Of a stretch of 23,083 nucleotides of DNA, positions 16,066 to 22,490 are shown in pieces. Where the stretch lies: assembly GCA_001796865.1 (NCBI GenBank), contig MGNQ01000058.1, positions 19,579 to 42,661 of the forward strand. Direction: 5' to 3'. The DNA is from Chloroflexi bacterium RBG_16_56_11. GTDB taxonomy: Bacteria > Chloroflexota > Dehalococcoidia > Dehalococcoidales > RBG-16-60-22. The position numbers were made by a program, and so were the translations under genes. The notes below the pieces were generated by a model. The model made no database searches. It was not told where the DNA came from and worked only from the letters and a program-made list of their open reading frames with translations. Each line of letters opens with the position of its first letter. The first letter of the stretch is position 1.

Positions 16066-17120
16066 GGCAAAAGGCTCTCGCCGCTCACCCAGCGGATAAT
16101 GTCCTGGTAAGTGACCAGCAACATCAGCGCCAGCAGAATGAAGAAGCCGATACTGTGGATAATACCTTCAGTCCGGGGGGAAACACGCTTACCACGACGT
16201 ACCCACTCCAGGAAAAGAAAAATAAGCCTCCCTCCGTCCAGGGCGGGGAAGGGTATAATCTGCGTGATGGCGACGGCGATACTGATGAAGGCCGTCAGTT
16301 CCAGGAGGGGGCTGATGCCCGTATGGGCGACCTCTCCGGCGACCTGGACGATGCTCACCGGGCCGGACGGCTGGAAGGGAATCATACCGTTTATCATCTC
16401 GGTGATGCCGTTCTTGGAAAGGACAAGGGTCTCGATACACGTGCGCGCCCCCACGGGAACGGCCCGCCAGAAAGGCAGGCTTTCCCGGATGATAACGGGG
16501 TCGAGAGTGCGGGAGCGTATCCCCATGGGCCCCTGTCCCGCCGGGTAGCGCCAGCGGGGCACGAGCCGGACGGTTTCCAAGGAAGCATCAGCGCGGCGGA
16601 CATCTATGGCGACCTCGGCCCCGAGCCGGAGCTGGGTAAAACGGGCGAGGTCGCCGACGCTCTGCACCTCCCGGCCGTCGACGGTGAGGATGGTATCCCC
16701 GACTCGGAGCCCGGAAATCTCCGCCGGCGAGCCGGAGGCGACCTCCTCGATAACCACCTTCCCCTCGAGGACATCGTGGGGAATCATGAAAGCTACCGAA
16801 AGGAGAATGAAAGGCAATATCAGGTTCGTGATAATGCCGCCGCTGAGGACGAGCAGCCGGACGGCGTAACCCCTGGCGGCGAGCGCGCGCGGCGCCTTGG
16901 GGTCGACCTCTCCGGAAATCTTGTTGAAGCCGCCGAAAGGAATCCAGTTAATCGAATAGATAGTGTCGCCCCATTTCCGACCGTAAAGGCGGGGCGGAAA
17001 GCCGATGCCAAACTCCTCGACCCAGACGCCCGTCGCCTTGGCGGCAAAGAAATGCCCCAGCTCGTGGACTATAATGAGCACGGACAGGACGATAACACCG
17101 GCCACGATAGTCAGTAACAT
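16062..17120 (-). CDS. rseP: Site-2 intramembrane zinc metalloprotease (RseP family)
   Basis: Membrane protease that cleaves transmembrane segments, such as anti-sigma factors. 352 residues with the zinc motif HELGH (19-23) in the first membrane helix, the second-half motif PALDGGR (292-298, Asp295 the third ligand), and one PDZ domain (about 121-190, GSPAEISGLRVGDTILTVDG). The stretch SGGIITNLILPF replaces the more usual AGPxxNF but keeps the Asn. The ATG at 17120 overlaps the dxr stop by one base and the gene overlaps ispG by 4, so the three are translated together. Position between two MEP genes is typical of Dehalococcoidia and several other phyla. Confidence 0.95.
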   Translation of the reverse strand: MLLTIVAGVIVLSVLIIVHELGHFFAAKATGVWVEEFGIGFPPRLYGRKWGDTIYSINWIPFGGFNKISGEVDPKAPRALAARGYAVRLLVLSGGIITNLILPFILLSVAFMIPHDVLEGKVVIEEVASGSPAEISGLRVGDTILTVDGREVQSVGDLARFTQLRLGAEVAIDVRRADASLETVRLVPRWRYPAGQGPMGIRSRTLDPVIIRESLPFWRAVPVGARTCIETLVLSKNGITEMINGMIPFQPSGPVSIVQVAGEVAHTGISPLLELTAFISIAVAITQIIPFPALDGGRLIFLFLEWVRRGKRVSPRTEGIIHSIGFFILLALMLLVTYQDIIRWVSGESLLP

Positions 17121-18259
17121 CAGCTGCCGCCTCCGGCGAAGGCCATGACCGATTCCCGCGCTCCACGCCCGGCCTCGACAATCGCCGGCAGGTCGGGAGA
17201 GGCGACGACCCGGTGCCCGGCGAGGGCTTTTTCGACAAGTCGTGGAATATCGTTAAAACCGATACGACCCGAAAGAAAAAACTCCACCGCCGCTTCATCG
17301 GCGGCACAGAGCACGGCGGGGAAAGTCCCGCCTTTCCGGCCGGCCTCAATAGCCAGGCGCAGGCAGGGGAACCTGTCCGTATCCGGTGGTTCAAAGGCCA
17401 GGCCGGTAAAATTGGCCCAGTCTATCCGCGGGAGCGACGGATTAGAAAGTCGTTCGGGGTAGGAGAGAGCGTACTGGATGGGCAGCCGCATATCGGGACA
17501 GCCGAGCTGCGCCTTGACCGAGCCGTCGACAAACTCGACCATTGAGTGCACGATGCTCCGGGGATGGACGAGCACACTGATGCTCTCGATAGGCACGCCG
17601 AAGAGCCACCGGGCTTCGATGACTTCGAGGCCCTTATTCATCAATGTGGCGGAATCGATGGTGACCTTCTTGCCCATCCGCCAGGAAGGGTGCTCCAGGG
17701 CCTGCGCCACCGTAATACCGGTCATACGCTCCCGGGAATAATCGCGGAAGGGTCCGCCGGAGGCTGTCAGGACGAGACGCTGCGGCGGTGGCTTCTCGCC
17801 GTTGAGACACTGCCAGATGGCGCTGTGTTCGCTGTCCACGGGGAGGAGTCGCGCGCCGCTCTTATCCGCCGCCGCCATGATGATTTCACCGGCGGAGACG
17901 AGCGACTCCTTGTTGGCGAGGGCGATATTTTTCCCGGCTTTCACGGCGGCGAGCAAAGCCGCCAGCCCGGCCATCCCGGAAGTCGCGATGACGACCGTAT
18001 CCGCGGCGGAAAGGCAGGCAAGCTCTTCCAGCGTCACTAACTCGCCACCGCCGGGCAGCTCAACGCGACCGGATGATTCATAGCTGACGAAATCCGGCCG
18101 GAACTCCTCAACCTGCCGGGCCAGCAGGCCGAGGTTTTTCCCGGCGGCCAGCCCCACGATACGGAAATGCTCCGGCAGGGCCCGGACGACATCGAGGGTC
18201 TGGCGGCCGATAGAGCCGGTGGAACCCAGGACCGCTAACCGCTTCACAGGGGCCTTCAT
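17120..18259 (-). CDS. dxr: 1-deoxy-D-xylulose 5-phosphate reductoisomerase
   Basis: Second enzyme of the MEP pathway: DXP plus NADPH gives MEP. The 379-residue protein has the nucleotide-binding GSTGSIGRQTLDV (12-24), the substrate/metal site VDSEHSAIWQCL (141-152, Asp142 and Glu144), the SWRMGKKVTIDSATLMNKGLE block ending at metal ligand Glu213, and the usual C-terminal helical domain. The ATG at 18259 has no Shine-Dalgarno. A CATAAT lies six bases upstream, so a leaderless mRNA is possible. First gene of the dxr-rseP-ispG unit; cdsA and uppS, often upstream in related genomes, are absent here. Confidence 0.97.
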   Translation of the reverse strand: MKAPVKRLAVLGSTGSIGRQTLDVVRALPEHFRIVGLAAGKNLGLLARQVEEFRPDFVSYESSGRVELPGGGELVTLEELACLSAADTVVIATSGMAGLAALLAAVKAGKNIALANKESLVSAGEIIMAAADKSGARLLPVDSEHSAIWQCLNGEKPPPQRLVLTASGGPFRDYSRERMTGITVAQALEHPSWRMGKKVTIDSATLMNKGLEVIEARWLFGVPIESISVLVHPRSIVHSMVEFVDGSVKAQLGCPDMRLPIQYALSYPERLSNPSLPRIDWANFTGLAFEPPDTDRFPCLRLAIEAGRKGGTFPAVLCAADEAAVEFFLSGRIGFNDIPRLVEKALAGHRVVASPDLPAIVEAGRGARESVMAFAGGGS

Positions 18260-18394
18260 GATATTATTATGATACTACAAATGCACCCTCTAAGCTATCG
18301 GCAGGAATACGGGCCCACCGCTGGAAATAGCCGGCGAGGAACGGGTAGAATGATAACCGAAAAGCAAAAGCTGCCTCCAGGAGGGACCAGAACG

Positions 18395-18652
18395 ATGAAA
18401 GAACCGGGGAAAACGGTGGTACTGGTGGTAGGTGAGGACTTCCATCTGAAAACCGGTAAAGACCACATCATTTACGCCGGCATGCCTTCTGCGGAAGTAT
18501 ATTCGATAGCCCAGAAAAAGGGAAGCGGCTACCAGGGCTTCGCCTGGAACCTGTATTTCCCGAAAAAGCGTCAGGACATCACCATAGACGGCGTCCGATT
18601 GAGCGTAGAGATGGCTACGCCCGAGGAGATACGTTTCAGAGTAGTGGTTTGA
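18395..18652 (+). CDS. Small hypothetical protein
   Basis: 85 residues starting MKEPGKTVVLVVGEDFHLK, no Cys, no signal peptide and no membrane segment; predicted mixed alpha/beta. The start is chosen because AGGAGGG (18379-18385) precedes the ATG at good spacing; an upstream in-frame ATG at 18350 is possible, and the frame is open back to 18269. The C-terminus is strand-like (TPEEIRFRVVV). It is divergent from dxr and convergent with the glutaredoxin gene. No family recognised. Confidence 0.55.
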   Translation: MKEPGKTVVLVVGEDFHLKTGKDHIIYAGMPSAEVYSIAQKKGSGYQGFAWNLYFPKKRQDITIDGVRLSVEMATPEEIRFRVVV

Positions 18653-18680
18653 CCGGCGGAACACCGGTGAGGACAGCTTT

Positions 18681-19199
18681 TTAGACGACAATCTCGGACT
18701 TGCGGGTATCGCCATCGCGCTCGAAGACGAAGGAAACGATATCACCGGTCCTCACCCGGCCCAGCACCCGCTCTGCATCAGCAGCAGCGGCGACATCGTC
18801 CGAATTTATCCGGGTGACAACGTCCCCGGGTTTCAGCCCGGCCCTATCTCCCGCCGAACCGGCCGCTACCTCGCCGATATACGCCCCCGCAACCTGCGCC
18901 CGGCCTCTTTTCGGCGCCATCCCGACGGCATCGGCGATTTTCAGACCGAAACGCGGCCGGCGACCTTCACCAGCAGTGACTAGAGCCTGGATCCGCGCCC
19001 GGTCGAAGCCGATGACCGCCTGCCCGTCCACCATGATTACCGGAACACCCATTTGCCCGGTGGCTTTCACCATTTCCTCCCCCGCCGCCCTATCCCGTGA
19101 AACATCGTGCTCGGTATATTTCAAACCAAGCCCGCTAAGAAAGCTCTTAGCCTGATGACAGTACCCTCAGGTCGGCGTGGTATAAATCCTGATATCCAT
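18681..19199 (-). CDS. Selenocysteine-containing glutaredoxin-PDZ fusion (in-frame UGA)
   Basis: Read from the ATG at 19199, the frame gives 172 residues: MDIRIYTTPT-U-GYCHQAKSFLSGLGLKYTEHD. The TGA at 19167-19169 falls exactly at the first Cys of the glutaredoxin/NrdH CxxC motif. The resolving Cys, the cis-Pro region (GQMGVPVIMVDG) and the GFD motif are intact. A PDZ domain follows (about 95-172, AYIGEVAAGSAGDRAGLKPGDVVTRIN). A hairpin at 19134-19151 fits a bacterial SECIS element. TGA is a stop elsewhere in the window, so recoding must be local. The gene lies 22 bases after the zinc-ribbon gene. Without recoding only a product from TTG 19124, lacking the redox site, would be made. A nonsense mutation is the main alternative. 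No sel genes lie in the window. Confidence 0.8.
19134..19151 (-). promoter_or_regulatory. Putative bacterial SECIS element
   Basis: On the minus strand a perfect 6-bp stem GCTAAG/CTTAGC closes a six-base loop AGCTTT. The loop starts 21 bases after the UGA, within the 16-37 base range described for bacterial SECIS elements, and has G at its second position, as the SECIS consensus requires. The coding sequence through the hairpin (QAKSFLSG) is glutaredoxin-like, so it serves both roles. Confidence 0.65.
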
Positions 19200-19221
19200 C
19201 TTTGAACGACGTCCGCCGGTC

Positions 19222-19458
19222 TTATGATTTGCTTCCTTTGTCGACCTCTACGGCGGGCAGCTCAGGCAGGGCGAGAGGATTGCTGCTGCGCCGCAGGGGA
19301 TTAAAGTCCGGAAAGGCATTGAGAAATTCCTTTTTCACACCGCAATGTTTGCATTCGCCAAAGCTCGTAGGACCGTTGGCGACCTCAATTACCCAGTAAT
19401 GATGACATTCACCGGTAGACGGCTTTTCTTCTATCCTTTCCTTGATTTTCTGTTTCAT
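19222..19458 (-). CDS. Small zinc-ribbon-like protein upstream of the seleno-glutaredoxin
   Basis: 78-residue protein with CHHYWVIEVANGPTSFGECKHC at its core: Cys18-His19-His20 and a Cys36-x2-Cys39 pair, suggesting one zinc site. A Pro/Leu-rich tail (NPLALPELPAVEV) follows. The family looks familiar from Dehalococcoidia as uncharacterised short proteins; its function is unknown. The ATG at 19458 follows GGGGGTG. It ends 22 bases before the glutaredoxin-PDZ start, so the two are probably co-transcribed. The upstream region to 19618 is AT-rich and must hold the promoter, but no box pair stands out. Confidence 0.75.
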   Translation of the reverse strand: MKQKIKERIEEKPSTGECHHYWVIEVANGPTSFGECKHCGVKKEFLNAFPDFNPLRRSSNPLALPELPAVEVDKGSKS

Positions 19459-19619
19459 TGTGACACCCCCACGTAATCAACCATTATTTTAATTTATGCG
19501 AAAATTAATGTATGCGACTTATATCCCATAATAATAACAACCGAATAATAAGAAATTATGAAGAAGCGCAGAGTCGAGGGATATGACATCCAAGACCGCG
19601 GCGTCGCGAGAGGAATGAT

Positions 19620-19838
19620 TTATTCCGGACCCGGGTCCCGCTCGACGACAATCTCGAAGGGGCAACTGATGGCGCCGTAGGGACAGACCAGCTCGCAAAG
19701 AGTGCACCACCCGCAGTTGCTTGCATCCATAACCTTGACGTTATTACCGGACATAACCAGGGCGCCGCAGTTGCAGATGCTCACGCAAAGCCCGCAGGCC
19801 TGGCATTTTTCCCGGTCGATACTCGGCATGTCTTTCAT
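19620..19838 (-). CDS. Two-cluster [4Fe-4S] ferredoxin
   Basis: 72-residue electron carrier with two complete C-x2-C-x2-C-x3-C motifs: CQACGLCVSIC (residues 12-22) and CGWCTLCELVC followed by Pro (about 43-54), each suited to one [4Fe-4S] cluster. It ends with an acidic, Pro-rich tail. The frame is open upstream into the Crp gene, but family similarity begins near MPSIDREKC, so the start is ATG 19838 or 19829; neither has a good ribosome site and a TTG at 19844 is possible. It follows the Crp/Fnr gene after 64 bases on the same strand and is probably in its transcript. Confidence 0.85.
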   Translation of the reverse strand: MKDMPSIDREKCQACGLCVSICNCGALVMSGNNVKVMDASNCGWCTLCELVCPYGAISCPFEIVVERDPGPE

Positions 19839-19902
19839 AGGCAAGTCCGTAACATCGCTTCTATTTTCCACCCTGTCAGCCGAACTGTCTGCGACATTTC
19901 TC

Positions 19903-20574
19903 TCACGGAGTAACCCCGGCCATCTCTCTGAGCGCCTTCTGGTCAGCGATAACGATGCGGTTACGTTCCATCCGGATGGTCCCTTCCTCTTCAAGGCTTT
20001 TAAGGGACCTGCCCACCATTTCACGGGCTGTGCCGATCATCGAGGCCATTTCCTGCTGGGTCAGGCGGGGTGTACCGCCGGCGCCGGCCTCGGTGTATTC
20101 CAGCAGCATTTTGGCCACCCGACTGGTAACGTGCCGGAAAGACAGGTCTTCCACGAGTGAGACAAGCTCCTGCACCCGCCGGGAAAGCACCTGGATAATG
20201 TTCAAAGCCATCCCAGGGTGCTCGCGAAGTATGTTCTCCAGGTCTTGTTTCTTAACGGCGTTGAGAGTGACGGGGACCATTGCCGCGGCGCTGACCAGGT
20301 TTACCCCGCCGCTGAGGACCGGAACGTCATTAAACGATTCACCCGGGCGGATAATGCGGAAAATCTGCTCTTTGCCGTCGGCCGAGGTCTTGAAGACTTT
20401 GACCACGCCGGACACGACGAAGTACAGGACATCCGACTTTTCGCCTTCAAAGGAGAGTATTTCACCTTTGTCGGCTTTTTTTTCGAAGACGCGCCTCCGG
20501 ACGGACTCGAGCACTGACGGCTCCAGCCCGGCAAAGTACGGTATCGACTTCAAAAACTCCAGCTCGACGGCCAT
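19903..20574 (-). CDS. Crp/Fnr-family transcriptional regulator
   Basis: 223-residue regulator. The cyclic-nucleotide-binding beta roll (about 1-125) includes KGEILSFEGEKSDVLYFVVSGVVKVFK, then a long dimerisation helix (HPGMALNIIQVLSRRVQELVSLVEDL) and a C-terminal winged helix with LTQQEMASMIGTAREMVGRSL. It lacks the N-terminal Cys set of oxygen-sensing FNR and the full cAMP-binding signature, so the signal is unknown. The ATG at 20574 was chosen because the family sequence begins there; the open frame upstream is antisense to the response-regulator end. A downstream ferredoxin hints at redox or energy control. Confidence 0.92.
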   Translation of the reverse strand: MAVELEFLKSIPYFAGLEPSVLESVRRRVFEKKADKGEILSFEGEKSDVLYFVVSGVVKVFKTSADGKEQIFRIIRPGESFNDVPVLSGGVNLVSAAAMVPVTLNAVKKQDLENILREHPGMALNIIQVLSRRVQELVSLVEDLSFRHVTSRVAKMLLEYTEAGAGGTPRLTQQEMASMIGTAREMVGRSLKSLEEEGTIRMERNRIVIADQKALREMAGVTP

Positions 20575-20617
20575 TTGTAGAAACCTGCCCCCGGAAAAAA
20601 GAAAAATTTCTGTAAGG

Positions 20618-20646
20618 ATTATAGCAAGTTTGCGGCCAATCGGCAA
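20618..20646 (-). promoter_or_regulatory. Predicted promoter of the crp-ferredoxin unit
   Basis: On the minus strand TTGCCG (20646-20641), 17 bases, TATAAT (20623-20618). The -10 is perfect. Transcription would start near 20611, giving a leader of about 37 bases before the ATG at 20574. Confidence 0.65.
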
Positions 20647-20671
20647 AGGGAGGATGGGATTGATAGCTGTT

Positions 20672-21373
20672 TTAGCTAAGACGGCGGAAGGAGTAACCCA
20701 CACCGGGCTCGGTGAGGATATAGCGGGGCTGGGAGGGATCCGGCTCAATTTTCTGCCGGAGATGTGACACATAGATACGCACGTAGTCGACGTCGTCGAT
20801 ATATTCCCAGCCCCAGACATTTTCCAGTACCTGCTGGTGGGTAACGACGCGTCCGGCGTTCTCCACAAGCAACGCCAGCAGGCGGAACTCGCGGGGCGTC
20901 AGCTTCAGCTTTTCGCCTCCTACCTCTATTTTACGCTCGCTGACGTCGATATCCAGATACTCGTCATTGAAGGAGACGACCTTTTTGCCATGGCGGGCGG
21001 CGGGTTTCTCGGCGCGTCGCAGCGCCGCCCTGACCCTGGCCAGCAACTCGCGGTTGCCGACCGGTTTGGCCAGGTACTCGTCGGCCCCGGCCTCAAGGCC
21101 GCGCACGATGTCCTCCTCGGAGTTTCGCCGGCCGGTAAGCATGATAACCGGGGCGTCGCTGACCTCGCGGATACAGCTACATGTTTGCATGCCGTCTATT
21201 CCCGGCATATTAACGTCCAGCAGGACGAGGTCGGGGGCCTTCTCGTAGACGGCGCGGATGGCCTCCCGGCCATTATTAGCCTTGAGGACCTCATATCCGT
21301 GGCCGCTTAAAACCCCGGCGACCAGTCTCAACTGGGCCGGCTCGTCATCGACGATGAGAATTTTCCTGGACAT
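20672..21373 (-). CDS. OmpR/PhoB-family response regulator
   Basis: 233-residue two-component output protein. The receiver domain (1-120) has Asp9-Asp10, the phospho-acceptor Asp53 (LLLDVNMPG), Thr80 and Lys103, all in place. The OmpR-type winged helix (about 135-231) has KLTPREFRLLALLVENAG and DYVRIYVSHLRQKIEPDPSQPRYILTEPGVGYSF, closest in style to KdpE/PhoB. The ATG at 21373 follows AAGGGG. A HisKA-only protein is encoded 119 bases upstream and no full kinase lies in the window. OmpR-family proteins bind direct repeats at about 11-bp spacing, such as those at 22368-22399. Confidence 0.95.
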   Translation of the reverse strand: MSRKILIVDDEPAQLRLVAGVLSGHGYEVLKANNGREAIRAVYEKAPDLVLLDVNMPGIDGMQTCSCIREVSDAPVIMLTGRRNSEEDIVRGLEAGADEYLAKPVGNRELLARVRAALRRAEKPAARHGKKVVSFNDEYLDIDVSERKIEVGGEKLKLTPREFRLLALLVENAGRVVTHQQVLENVWGWEYIDDVDYVRIYVSHLRQKIEPDPSQPRYILTEPGVGYSFRRLS

Positions 21374-21492
21374 GGACCGTCCCCTTAAAAGCCCGCTCCG
21401 GGAGCCGCTCTACCCGACTAAACCACAAAGCCGGGAGCCATTTGGGAGCGCGAAAGAAACGCGGCGCTACCCGCACATGCCGCTCCATCCCT

Positions 21493-21801
21493 TTATTCCA
21501 TGTAGTCACCGAGCAAATCGGTCAGGCGCTGGCCACTCCTGAGGATATCTTCCAGGCTGCGGCGTTGCTCTTCGTTGATTTTCCCCGGCACCTCATCCAG
21601 CAGCAGCTCGGCGAAGCCGATGATAATGTAAAGCAACGAGCGTATATCATGTGATGTTCCGGCGAGGAAACCGGGGCTGACGAGCCTGCCTTTCTGCGGC
21701 CCGGCAGAGGCGGCGGGGAATAACTTTTTAACACGGGGCACCTGCGGACGATCCGTGCCCGTCCCGGGTGATTTAACCCTGTTCCCATCCGAGGCTGCCA
21801 C
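21493..21801 (-). CDS. Stand-alone HisKA (histidine phospho-acceptor) domain protein
   Basis: About 102 residues from a GTG at 21801; the frame is open up to a TTG at 21837. The first half is Pro/Lys-rich and unstructured. The second half is a clear HisKA dimerisation domain (FLAGTSHDIRSLLYIIIGFAELLLDEVPGKINEEQ, then SLEDILRSGQRLTDLLGD) with the H-box His in SHDIR. The protein stops where a kinase would enter its HATPase domain, and the 119 bases to the response regulator cannot hold one. It may be a phosphotransfer or dimerisation partner, or the remnant of a kinase. The promoter at 21809-21837 favours the GTG as a leaderless start over the TTG. Confidence 0.7.
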   Translation of the reverse strand: MAASDGNRVKSPGTGTDRPQVPRVKKLFPAASAGPQKGRLVSPGFLAGTSHDIRSLLYIIIGFAELLLDEVPGKINEEQRRSLEDILRSGQRLTDLLGDYME

Positions 21802-21808
21802 AGGCATT

Positions 21809-21837
21809 ATTATAGCAGATTTATGGACATCAGGCAA
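21809..21837 (-). promoter_or_regulatory. Promoter of the HisKA / response-regulator genes
   Basis: On the minus strand TTGCCT (21837-21832), 17 bases, TATAAT (21814-21809). The expected transcription start is 21801-21802, at the in-frame GTG, which excludes the upstream TTG and the ATG at 21807 as starts from this promoter. Confidence 0.65.
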
Positions 21838-21882
21838 GCTAAGTTCGTTACAAACGAATCAGCATTGGAAAATTATTTGTGA

Positions 21883-22089
21883 CTAATGACCGCTGATGAC
21901 ACGCCGGCGCCGCCGGTCAAGCAATTGCCGGAGGGAAGCGAAATAATATGCCGCGGCGACGTCCCCTTGGCGGAAACGGGAACGGCCGTTCCGGCTGCCG
22001 CCGGGGCGGATTTTACCCCGGGCGCACCAGCGCCGGATAGTGGCGGGGTGGCGGTGAAAGATACAAGCAACCTCAACGACAGTAAGCAT
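21883..22089 (-). CDS. Excisionase/MerR-like helix-turn-helix protein
   Basis: 68-residue DNA-binding protein. LTVVEVACIFHRHPATIRRWCARGKIRPG (residues 2-30) followed by SRFRQGDVAAAYY is the HTH_17/excisionase pattern: a helix-turn-helix with a wing that reads narrow sites. The C-terminus is Arg-rich (DRRRRRVISGH). The ATG at 22089 follows GAAGAGAG and lies 15 bases after the 65-aa gene, so the two form one unit. Such proteins serve as recombination directionality factors or as small regulators; no integrase is present, so a regulator is more likely. Confidence 0.8.
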   Translation of the reverse strand: MLTVVEVACIFHRHPATIRRWCARGKIRPGGSRNGRSRFRQGDVAAAYYFASLRQLLDRRRRRVISGH

Positions 22090-22104
22090 GGATACGAGCT
22101 CTCT

Positions 22105-22302
22105 TCACCAGACTTCCGCGGTGACCGTATCGGGGTCAAGGGAGCGGCCGAACCAGTGATTGAAGACCGAGCCTGCCGCGGCGCCGGTCAGGACCTTGTC
22201 TTTAACGTCTTCATAGTATCCCTGGAACTCGGGAATCTGCTCCCCGTTTTCATCGAATACCATCACCATATCACCAGCTGTCCGGATAACCGTTTTAATC
22301 AC
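22105..22302 (-). CDS. Small conserved-looking hypothetical protein, GTG start
   Basis: 65 residues: IKTVIRTAGDMVMVFDENGEQ, then IPEFQGYYEDVKDKVLTGAA, then SVFNHWFG near residue 50. The GTG start at 22302 has an excellent GGGAGG just upstream. The pairing with an HTH_17 protein resembles arrangements I recall from Dehalococcoidia, but I cannot name a function. The protein is acidic, has no Cys and has no membrane segment. The HTH protein may control or be controlled by it, as in some small antitoxin-like pairs; this is inference. Confidence 0.7.
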   Translation of the reverse strand: MIKTVIRTAGDMVMVFDENGEQIPEFQGYYEDVKDKVLTGAAAGSVFNHWFGRSLDPDTVTAEVW

Positions 22303-22367
22303 TGCATCCCTCCCGGCATGGAATTTCTTCGTCTTATCTCATCCTAAGATTAAAGGTGTTAATTACC

Positions 22368-22399
22368 CATAAAATCCGCGTTAAAATCACGTTAAAATC
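22368..22399. promoter_or_regulatory. Three direct repeats at 11-bp period (iteron-like operator)
   Basis: CGTTAAAATC occurs exactly at 22379-22388 and 22390-22399, and a third related copy CATAAAATC lies at 22368-22376. All three start 11 bases apart, one turn of the helix. This matches the spacing of OmpR/PhoB-family sites. It lies in the divergent region between the 65-aa gene (minus) and the gene starting at 22491 (plus). Confidence 0.65.
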
Positions 22400-22433
22400 G
22401 GCGGACGCCCCGGTGAAGCGCGAATTATGCCCG

Positions 22434-22462
22434 TTGCAGTCGAGGCGGATTTTCCGTATAAT
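22434..22462 (+). promoter_or_regulatory. Promoter of the gene starting at 22491
   Basis: TTGCAG (22434-22439), 17 bases, perfect TATAAT (22457-22462). Transcription should begin near 22469, leaving a short leader with AAGGAA (22481-22486) ahead of the ATG. Confidence 0.72.
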
Positions 22463-22490
22463 TGTTTATGTCTTCCCGAAAAGGAACGAG

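Noticed and set aside
16056..17117. 353-residue plus-strand open frame across rseP
   Set aside because: Exact antisense shadow of RseP, whose motifs HELGH and LDGG are unmistakable.
18269..18394. Upstream extension of the 85-aa hypothetical to 127 residues
   Set aside because: The AGGAGGG at 18379 favours the ATG at 18395, and the extension has no ribosome site at its first ATG.
19167..19169. TGA read as evidence of an alternative genetic code
   Set aside because: Several genes here (znuB, rseP, dxr) end with TGA at the expected family length, so UGA is a normal stop.
20575..20868. N-terminal extension of the Crp/Fnr protein to 321 residues
   Set aside because: The extension is antisense-like sequence over the response-regulator 3' end and contains a promoter; family similarity begins at 20574.
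21883..22302. Prophage or integrative element end
   Set aside because: Only an excisionase-like HTH is present; there is no integrase, attachment-site duplication or tRNA gene.
22368..22399. CRISPR-like array
   Set aside because: The 10-bp repeats have 1-bp spacers; no repeat-spacer structure or cas gene is present anywhere in the window.
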